64,000 bases of DNA, taken from NCBI RefSeq assembly GCF_947507565.1, contig NC_089186.1:744001-808000 (forward strand). The letters run 5' to 3'. Position numbers and translations under genes: made by a program. Shown here piece by piece: positions 26,701-36,000 of the stretch (position 1 is the first letter of the stretch; every line of letters starts with the position of its first letter). The stretch comes from Oscarella lobularis. Taxonomy: Eukaryota > Porifera > Homoscleromorpha > Homosclerophorida > Oscarellidae. The notes under the pieces were generated by a model that did not search any database, was not told where the DNA came from, and saw only the letters and a program-made list of their open reading frames with translations.

Positions 26701-29700
26701 CGTCACTAGGACGCGGCCAAGCTCTATAGACGTTCGTGTGGCCAAGAGAAAGCGAAACAGCTGTTCTAATTAGCCCACAGTAAGCAGGAACAATTAAATG
26801 CTCCAGCAACATATAATTCCAAAGCGCATATTTATCGACCTGCCTGTCAGTTCCAGGCCACTTCAGCTTGCGTCTATTGTCTGCTACGCTGAACGATCCG
26901 TGAACGTGTACTGGAAAACCGGTATTGGTGCTATCGTCATCGCCAGGAGGAAGCGGCAAAAAGCAGAAAATTCGACCCAAGCTATCTGCCTGCTCAGTGA
27001 AAGGCTTCAAGGGAAGGGCAAGTCCAACCCAAGGCAACTGATTCAACTCTATAGCCATTTGTGCAACTTTGGCGTTTTTCTTAGAGATGTAGTGTGCAAG
27101 TAGCCAGCGCTGTGTTATAGGAACCTTACTGCGACTGCAGGACGTGATGCTAACGATGAAAGTTTCTTGCACTGGTGCATGGTTTTTTCTGATACCAATT
27201 TCTAGTCGTCTTCGTGCTTCTTCAACCAAATGCTTAGTATCGCTTCCAAGAGCCACGCTGAATACTTCATTTGGGGTTGCTTCGCCAGGACTCCATTCAA
27301 GAATTTTGATAGAAGTCACGGACTTCAAAAAAAGAGGAACGAGATGAGCGTCGGCTTTGAAGGACTCAAACAGACTGCGAATACTCGCTGGTGAATGAGT
27401 GCTCTTGCTCAGCTCCGACGCTGAGCCCTTCGTCCTCAACGGAAAACGAAAGAGCGTCCCTTTGAAGTCGCCGTCAGAAACTCTGCAGCCAAGAACGTTG
27501 TATGGAGCGAACTGATCCGGAAAAGCTTTCGCGTCACTGAGGAGATAAGAGCGACCGGATTCTCCTTCAGCAACGTATTTCTCGTGAGGGTCAAAAAATC
27601 CCACAATTTTTCCACTAACAACACTTGGTAAATCTGAAAGGCAGCCAGTGAGATTAAAAAATTAGTGACCACGTGCGATTTACCGGTCAAATGATACACG
27701 GAACTGAAACCGATTCCAAAGCGGCCTATTTTCATTGGATCTTTCGCTTTAGCACTTTGATATGGATTTTGAATTCCTTCCCAATCCTTCTCTGCAAAGA
27801 CAGCGTTGTTTTGGGCATAAAGAGCCGGACCTTGAAATTGCTTCATCTCGGCATTGATGACCGAATCTCTTCCGTATGCATTAGGTCTTGCGTCCAATAG
27901 GAACTGAACTTCCGTTGCACCTGCATCGTCGGCATTTTGAATAAGTTCCTAATCAAACGATTAGTTTATTCCATGGTGCGTATTGAGGACCTTGAGGATT
28001 TGGCCTCCTTCCGGATATCTCTCGAGAATATCCCTAAGTAATTTGCTGAGTGGCGGGGTCCGTTGTCCGAACGCTCCTCCTGATAAACGGGCCATTTTTG
28101 AACTCAGAAGCCGGATAACTGAACTGTCTTTAGTTGCTGCAAAATGCAACGCATTGCGGTTCATCTAGAGTGGCAAATGAAAGAAGGAGAGAAATTGGTA
28201 TTGTGGCTCACGTAATCTCTAGCAGCAACATTGGCTCCTAGATATATCATTTGCTGAACAACGGCAAAAGAAGGACGCAATGAATTGCATGCGTGCATTA
28301 GTGGTGTCATTCCGTTCTAAGAGTAGACAGTGGTAAAAGAATACGTCTGCACGATCGAGTTAAAAAATACCACATCAACTTGATTAATATTGACGCCTTT
28401 TTTAATAACAAGATGTTGAAGAACATTTAGTATGTGAGACTGCGATTTAATTAAGAATAGTATAAAATGTCATTCGATAGTAGCACCAAATTTATGAACT
28501 CACCGTAGCTGAAAAGGAATGCGGTTCAGCCCTGCAGGCTAATGTTAAAGCTGTTTTTCCTTCCTAGAACAACATTAGACGATAAGACACATGCACTTCA
28601 CTTCTCTTAAGACCTGATTAGAAATATTGACATCAAAAATAATGTCACTTTTAAGCCATTGATAGTATGATTGCCAAAAGCCTTTTGTTGCCAACCAGCA
28701 TAAAAACTTGCTTTCACACTAAATTCAGTAATTAGGAACGGAAAGTTGTTTAACGTAATTAAATGTACTGCTCTTAGATTCGCAATTGTTTTCTGAATCA
28801 AAGCAGCGTTTTGTTTTGCCTGATTTATTAGAAGTATAGAAGATAGAGGGTCAGCTCAGGATACGTACCTTCTGCAACGAGTCTTCAAATCGGTTTCCCT
28901 TTGAATTTGTTTCTTTAATTGCACAACGCACAATTTCTATCTGATCCGAAGCTTGAGAACACTTCAATTTCATAACATGGAGTTTTGGTAACTAAACGAA
29001 AGAAGTGGTACAAAAATACTACACCGCTGGGAAACGGTCTTACAAAAATTGCATCCAAAATTTCACCAAAAATCAGCGAGGCCACGTGACGATTGTACTC
29101 CACACGTCTGTGACTTTCCTGAACACGATCACGAATTTGAAACAAAACATCCGGCATTAAACGTCCTAAAAATATATAAACAGCTCAGACCTTTTCGACT
29201 AAAAGATTTTACACAAACCAATTGGAGCCCAAGGAAACGTCCCAAAAGATATCAACACTCCAGCATCAATCTTATGCAAGACACTTAGGATCCCACAGTC
29301 ACCAAGATGATGCATCAAGTTGATAAAAGCACCTCCTGATACAGTTATAGTGACCATGCAAGAACCATCTTCAACACATAGCTCAATATCGCATTTTCGT
29401 ATTTTCATTATTCTTGCTATGTATTGAATGAAGTCTTTTTCCTCTTGCTCAAATCGTCGGCGATCAATATTAGGAAGCATAATACTAATTTTGACCTTTT
29501 CAGCAACTTTCAGTTCATTATTCCGTTTAATTACAGTAGGCGGAAATTGGTGCTTGATTCTCACCCGCTTTAGAAGAGCTTCTTGCAAATAGCCTTTCAA
29601 AGCCTCAACAAAGGAGTCTTGATGCAGCAGATACCAATCTTTCAATTCCTTGGTGACGTCTACAAAAACAGTCTCATCGCTTACAGTCTCATCGCTGGGT

Positions 29701-30146
29701 GAAACGTCATCACGATCCAGAACAGTGACAGTCGTTGATCGTCTTCGAATTCCTTGACGTAAAGATTTGCTACACCGACCACCGCGTTTGCGAGAACTCG
29801 GTAGCTTTGTGCGAAACGACGCCTTTCTCAGAGCGGATTTTTGAAAATGGGGGTTAAGGCAGAGGTAAAGGTCACATCCAGCTCCCCCGTTTATTTTGAG
29901 TAGGACATCACAAAAGGTGGCAAAGCTCGGTTTTGGCTTGCAACGTAGTATTCTGTACAGCTTTCGCGCGGTTTCCGCCTTGGATTCTCGCTCAAGCCCG
30001 ACGACGAGCTCATCGTAATGATGCTCTTCGACGCACTTCTCAGCAAACAACTCGTCGAGAAGACTGCCGCTTAGGACGTTCGCAAGAAGGGTAATAGCTT
30101 TACCCATCACCGGCCGAAAACGAGTAGACCACCGCCGGTCACCCAT
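14727..30146 (-). CDS. Giant CARD-ankyrin-sacsin fusion: CARD, X domain, ankyrin, 3 HATPase modules, DnaJ, HEPN
   Basis: About 4930 codons from eleven exons: 29219-30146, 29044-29165, 28869-28991, 28614-28718, 28504-28563, 28371-28439, 28212-28316, 27991-28164, 27684-27948, 15971-27633 and 14727-15905; all phases agree. Start at 30146 is conserved against the CARD-Death paralogue; an in-frame ATG at 30194 is an alternative. CARD spans about residues 10-90 ([31 protein letters not shown]). An uncharacterised domain holds [17 protein letters not shown]. Ankyrin-like repeats follow at about 390-535. Sacsin modules start near 536, 1885 and 2890 with [18 protein letters not shown] and ELLQNADDA, each with its glycine box ([39 protein letters not shown]). 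DnaJ keeps HPDK near 4690, and HEPN ends the protein. Human sacsin has the same core and one giant exon, but a ubiquitin-like N-terminus. By family, a chaperone-linked ATPase; the CARD suggests recruitment into a signalling assembly (inference). Confidence 0.88.
15906..15970 (-). other. Inferred 65-base intron joining the giant exon to the DnaJ-HEPN exon
   Basis: The giant exon's frame closes at 15896 and the DnaJ-HEPN frame opens about 70 bases earlier in a different phase. A GTCGTG donor at 15970 and a CTTCAAG acceptor at 15906 give a 65-base intron and restore phase, joining GLGR to FEVDEWV. An assembly indel is the alternative explanation. Either way the two parts belong to one sacsin-type protein because DnaJ and HEPN are its normal end. 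Confidence 0.55.
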
Positions 30147-30218
30147 TATCCTTCGGACTCTCTCGAGCGCGCTACACTGTATTCCAGAGCACATGCCCCG
30201 GATGTGTCTGGGGGGCAC

Positions 30219-30402
30219 GGATCGGATCCGTGGTCTGGGTTTCCGACGCTAGTCTCCCAAGAGAGATGCCGTACGGTCGAAAAGCGAGGCATTATTTTTG
30301 CGAGGGTGCGCGTTGGGACTATCGCAAGTCCACGCCTTGCAGACGCCTGGGCTTTTAATCCGGCGCGAGAGCTTGTAAATAAATAAATAAATAAATAAAT
30401 GA
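30219..30402 (+). repeat. Possible SINE/LINE 3' end with (TAAA)n tail
   Basis: A GC-rich non-coding segment ends in six tandem AAAT units at about 30377-30400, directly upstream of the CARD-sacsin start. Short tandem tails of this type are typical of non-LTR retroelements and SINEs. No internal promoter boxes or target duplication could be confirmed, so this could equally be promoter sequence followed by a microsatellite. Confidence 0.3.
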
Positions 30403-30520
30403 GTTGCACTGACGTAATCTTCTTACTGTGGTGTGGCTTTGTTGGATCCATAAGAAGCGTCCATATAAAAGGTAAGAATATAGAAAACAATATCTACTTT
30501 TACCCATACAGTTCGTCCAA

Positions 30521-31699
30521 CTATATTTTTATGAGTCTACGGCTGACGCCCACCTTGTTAAAGAACTTAAGAAGATTACCTACTGTTGGGGATTTTGCCC
30601 CTTCGATCCACGACTTGAGAACTTTAGACATATGCGAGCGACGTTCGAGCTAGTGGAATCGCCAATCTCTTCGACATCATCTAAGCCAATGCCAAAGACA
30701 ACTCCAATTTCTTCCCATTTTGATTCTTTGACAAAGGCGCATGTCCTCAATAAATTTTGGGGTACCAATTCGTCGATCGTTAGAGGGAAAGAGTCTAAAG
30801 AGAGATACATTCATTTATCAAGAATGTAATATCTTTTGAGGAAAGCCTTTTCAGCCAGTATATACAGATCTCGGACGGAGGAATACCGACCTTTCTCTGG
30901 ACGAACCGAGAACAAGACGCTAAGGATCCCGTAGTCACCAAGATGATGCATCAGGTTGATGAAAGCACCTCCTGGTACAGTTACAGTATAGTGATGATGC
31001 AAGAACCGTCTTTAACCCATATTTCAAGATCGGATTTTCTTATCTTCATAATTTCTGTTATGTAATCGACGAAGTCTTCTTCGTGTCCTTTGAAACTCAG
31101 GCGATCGATGTTAGGAAATCTAATACTTATTTGGACAAATTCTGCAACTTCCAGCCTGATAGCATTCCGCTCTCTCAATGTACGTGGAAAATGCTTCACG
31201 ATTCTAACCACCCGTTGTGGAATAGCTTCTCGAAAATAGTCTTCCAAGGCCGTTACAAAAGAGTCTTCATGCAGCTTAATTGTAGCGCTCCTCCAACTCC
31301 TTGGTGACATCTACAAATACAGTAACTTCTTCATCGTGCGGTGAAGCGTTTGCACTGCGAGACAAAGGACGTGCCTGATGATTTTATTGTAAACGAGTGC
31401 CATCAATGCAGTCGAAAAGGTCTCGTCCAGCTCCCCCGCTTAGTTTGAGTAGAACATCGCAAAAGGTGGTAAAGCTTAGCTTGGGCTTACGATGAAGAAT
31501 AAGGAAAAGACTTCGCGCCCTTTCTTCATCCGATTCTCGCTTCCGTGCGCCGAATTAAAAGCTCACTGTAGTGATGCTCGTCAATGCACTTTTCAGCAAA
31601 CAACTTATCGAGTAGTTGGCCACGAAGAAGATTCGCAAGAAGAGGAATAGCTTCATCAAATACGGGCTGAAAACGACTAGACCATAGCGGGTCACCTAT
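30521..31699 (-). pseudogene. CARD - X domain - Death pseudogene, paralogue of the sacsin gene's N-terminus
   Basis: Read on the minus strand, a CARD (PVFDEAIPLLANLLRGQLLD, then KRESDEERARSLFLILHRK) corresponds closely to that of the giant gene. The X domain follows (VKDGSCIITI, then [19 protein letters not shown]), then the linker FSVRPEKGRYSSVRDLYI, and a Death domain (NLLRTCAFVKESKWEEIG, later VLKSWIEGAKSPTVGNLL). Several lesions are visible. The start codon position holds ATA. There are shifts of frame within the CARD, before KLHEDSF, at a 5-base insertion in the X domain near 30990, and at about 30645 in the Death domain. The gene is therefore dead as a full protein. Its linker and Death domain match the ROCO gene rather than the sacsin gene, so it preserves a third combination of the same modules. 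Confidence 0.8.
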
Positions 31700-31782
31700 G
31701 GGTCATTTTTTCACTAACGCGCGTTAGAATTTACAAGCGACCTTTAAGTTCGTGTGACAACGCTTTGTTATTTGCTGATCAG

Positions 31783-33085
31783 TGCACGAGCCTTCATCAA
31801 AAGTGCATCTTTATAAAATACGAGGAAAAAAGATATTGTTCCTCGTGCACATGTATAACATTAGTCTATCAATCATGACTGCTGGGAGTAAAACTAAACA
31901 AACACATTTGTCTTAGAACGAGCAGTCAGAAAATTCAACAAAGATCAGTAGAAGACGCACTGAAGACTTGTCCATTGCTGCAGCTGCCTCTCTCACGTTT
32001 GAGGAACCAATAGTGCTAGTGGAAGCAGAGATATACGTGCCCCCATTTAAGGATTGCTTCCTTAATTTCCGCGGACACAAGTGGGCAGTGCATATCCATC
32101 GTTACATCCAATCACGGGACTTTCGCTGTGGGAATTACGGAGAAGGGAAACGAAGAGTGCATAAATGTGGATAGATTATGAGATGGAAGCTTGCATAGGG
32201 AACCGAAGGACGAAAACAAAAGGAAGCGAGAGGAAAATTAGATTAGGAAGGACAAATTAAATTAGTATAAACCACGAGACAGAGATGGAGAGATTCAAAT
32301 TTCCAGACTCTCTTTCATTTAGTAAAAGCTGCTAGAACCCTGTGCTTTAATTCTCATGTAAATATACTTCAGGTGAAAATACCGTGAGATCAAACGAATT
32401 CTTCTTGAAACACCTGTCTCTTATGGAGGTTGTCAATTTAGCATTGCAGAATTTTTTTCTTGCATCTTGCATCTAAATTCTTGAGACACTTATCAGAGGA
32501 TTCGCGTGTTCCTCGATTTTATCTGTGCTTCACGTTACCTTATACGTACAAGACCACTTCCACATGAAAGTATCTCGCGTATCCAAGGTAATTTTTAGGC
32601 ATCGTCTGCTCTACTAACGTTGGCAGGCTACCATAGAACGTGTCAGATTTATCCATGCAACAGCCGCGCGTGGCATGAATGCAGTTAACAGTAGTTTCGC
32701 TCTCGATTGCCTACCTTCGTAAAGATCCGACGTACGTTAAATAACCATCGTTTGGAGGCGTTAATCAAAAGAGGCCACGGTACCGACCATAGAAGCAAAG
32801 TACACAGTAGCTTTGCATGGAGCGGCATCACGTGCATCACTTGAGACTCTTTGAGTCAATTTGCGGTAAATGCCATCAAGACGTTTCTTCTGGTTGAGGT
32901 ATTTAGCTTTTATGCAAAGTTCTGAAGAAAGCTAGCCGAAAACGCCTCGAGCAGATGTCCAAAACCGTTTGATTCTTATGCGGCTGCGCGTACGTGCAAG
33001 AAGGCGAGTACATAAACAAGGTCACCGCGGAAAGACCGGTTCATGGACACCGCTAGTACATTACTGTCTACTACATCCTTTCGTG
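31783..33085 (+). repeat. Segmental duplicate with kinase-A promoter and first exon (copy 2)
   Basis: Collinear with 12862-14135. This copy is followed directly by the second exon of the first ankyrin-kinase gene at 33112, so the duplicated unit is best read as that gene's upstream region plus exon 1. Its left edge lies about 80 bases from the lost start of the CARD-Death pseudogene on the other strand, so it may once have been a shared bidirectional promoter. Open frames inside are not conserved between copies. Confidence 0.8.
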
Positions 33086-36000
33086 ATAAAACTCTTCTTG
33101 ACTGTTCATAGAGTTTTTCTCGGCTATCGCCAGCGGAAAAACGAAAAAGGTTCGCGAATTTGTGTCTAAACAGCCTGTACAATGGAAAACGATGGTTACC
33201 AAGGTACGATACGCGTTTTTCCCTAGAAACGGTGACTCGTGACGCCGTTGATATCGCTCTTTTGGGTATATCTCTAGAGGCCTTCTTTCTTGTTTAGGAC
33301 GGACTCAGTGCAATAGCTTTTGCTATTTCGTGCAATTCATTAGAAGTGGCAGAGTATTTTCTTTCAACGGGATTAGATATCGAGAGTCGAGTTGACATGG
33401 TATTGTTAGGATTTCCAAAACTGAAGAAACGCGTATTTGAGTTTGATGCTACGTAGAAAGGAGCGACTGCTTTTCTTCACGCTTCTCACAAAGGATCTGT
33501 GAAAGGAGTCGATCTGCTATTGAGAAAGGGCTGTAACGTTCATGTGAAGGACGACGTGAGTGACACTTCTCACAGTATTTTACTATTGATACTCGCTTAG
33601 GACGGCAATGGAGTTCTGGCATTAGCGTGCTTAGGAAGCCATCTTATGATGGTTAAAAAAATTTGCACAATGGGTTTCTCGGTGAACACAACTCATCAGG
33701 TAGAGATAAATAATAATATGTTTATTATTACAAGAATTCTGGTTTCTCCATAGGATGAAAATACATCTTTGCATTTTGCAGCTTATAGTGAAAGTGCGGA
33801 AATTACAGCAGATCTAATAGACAACGGAGCAAACGTCGAAGCAAAAAACAAAGTGGTGTCCTAGATAATTTTGCGAGCAAACGACATCAACTTAACGAAT
33901 GGCTTTCTAGTTTGGCTTCACTCCCTTTCTTATGGCCTGTAATTTAGACAGCTTGAGCGTCGCCAATTTACTTCTATCAAAAAGATGCAATATTCATGCC
34001 AAAACAAATGTAAGTTTCGGAGGTCATTTTTTCTAAACCTAGTGCATAAATCGATGTAGCGCGGTGACGAGCATTGGCGATGTCAAGTCGCAATGGAAAC
34101 CTTAGAATCGCTCAAGTTTTGATTCAAGTTGGGTTAGACGCAAACGAAGCCCAACACGTAAAACTATTTCCATACTGGTCTTGCTGGGTATTGTATGTGT
34201 TTTCAGCTTGGTTACACATCCTTGCACTGGGCTGCTGAAAAAGGACAACTTAGACTCGCAGACTTTCTTCTTAAGAACGGCTCTAAAATAGAAGCTCGGG
34301 ACAAGGTAACTGCGATATTTTATAAAAATGCTTCACATCGACTTAATTATTTAATTTATATTCTCATAGTTTGGAAAGACGCCGTTTCTCGTGGCTTGTA
34401 CGTACAATCAATCAAAAGTAGCTAAGCTCTTCATATCCAAAGGTTGCAATGTTCACGTCAAATCCAATGTCAGCTTTTGTTGTGAAAGACCTATATAACT
34501 ATGAGCATGTGTATATTAGCGTGCTGATGGAGCCTTAGCAATGGCGACTTGGAACGAAAACGTCGAACTTGCTGAAGTATTGATTCAACTTGGTTTAGAC
34601 GTTAATGAAGCACATGGAGTAACTTTTCCTCGCGTATATATATATTATACTTTCGCGTGCATTTATTCTTTTATGAAGTTTTGCTGCACACCCTTACACT
34701 GGGCAGCTAGCAAAGGAAATTGCGAATTAGGTGAACTTCTTATTGGAGAGGGTGCTGCGCTTGAAGTTAAAGACGAGGTAACAAAACGCTTTATTGGCAC
34801 GATATTTTCCTTCATGACGTTCCGTGGTGTGTCCTTGCTAAGCTTGGATATACACCGTTTCTTATGGCTTGTAGCTGTCAGAAATTTCCTTTCGTCGAAT
34901 TCCTGATATCAAAGGGGTGCAATATACATGCAAAGAGCAATGTGCGGTTTTATACTGACATTTTGTCACTAACAATTGATTGCATATATTTTAGCGTGGC
35001 GATGAAGCCTTGGCAATGGCATGTTGGAATGGAAACCTGAAATTCGCTAAGAAACTTATTCAACTCGGATTAGACGTAAATGAATCTCAACGCGTAAGTC
35101 TTATGCATGATTATAATCGCTGCAGCTACCTGACGTTTTGGTTAGGTTGGCTATACCTCTTTGCACTGGGCAGCTCAAGACGGGCATCTAGAACTGGCAG
35201 AATTCTTTATTGAATGTGGGGCCGAGCTTGAAGTTCAAGACGAGGTTTCACAATTTTGACTTTATATTCTACCATAGATGTATTTCGCTGATATTGTAGA
35301 ATGGAAACACTCCGATTTTATGTTGCGCTGTGAGTGATAATGTTGATTTGCTCGGTTTGTTAATCTCAAAGGGTTGCAACGTTCAAGCTAAGAATAAGGA
35401 AGCTATACCTTACAGAAGTATATGTTTACGTTCCTTACAGTGATGTCGCTATAGATCGGTCGAGGATTGCTAGCAACAGCTTGTGCAAATGGACGAGCGA
35501 AAATGACCGAAACGCTTTTAAAGATGGGATTTTCGCTGTTTGAGACGGACTACGTGTGATAATACCTATATTCTGACGTCACAGCCTCTAACACTAATTT
35601 AACTTAGCATCACCGCACGCCGCTTCATTGGGCGGCGCAATGGAATCGAAAGAAAGTTGCGGAAGTTCTCATCGACAAAGGCGCCGACATTGAAGCTCAA
35701 GACAGAGTTTGATCTATAGTTTGATTTGTAGGCGAATATTCTCTCTACGACGAAATCTCTTTTTAGTGCGGAAAAACGCCTTTTTTGTACGCGGTTTGGC
35801 GTGGGAAAAATGAATTTGCTCATTATTTACTTGACGAAGGATGCAATTTTTCTGCACTAGATCATGCAAGATGATCATTCACTTCTTGTAGAAAATAAAC
35901 GGCGCTTTTTTCTTTTTAGAATGGTCAGGGTGCATTGACCTTGGCTTGCATTGAAGGGCATCACGACACAGCAGAATGGCTCGTATCAAAGTTTAAATCC

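Noticed and set aside
16425-26729. Numerous plus-strand open frames across the giant sacsin exon
   Set aside because: Shadow frames of a highly constrained coding exon; composition is unnatural and no paralogue shows conservation in those frames.
28719-28868. Extra exon between 28614-28718 and 28869-28991 in the sacsin gene
   Set aside because: An open frame exists, but joining the flanking exons directly reproduces the ROCO exon order and phase, so this is better read as a 150-base intron.
31968-32174. Open frame in the duplicated promoter region as a small gene
   Set aside because: The frame is interrupted in the other copy (12862-14135), so it is not conserved as protein.
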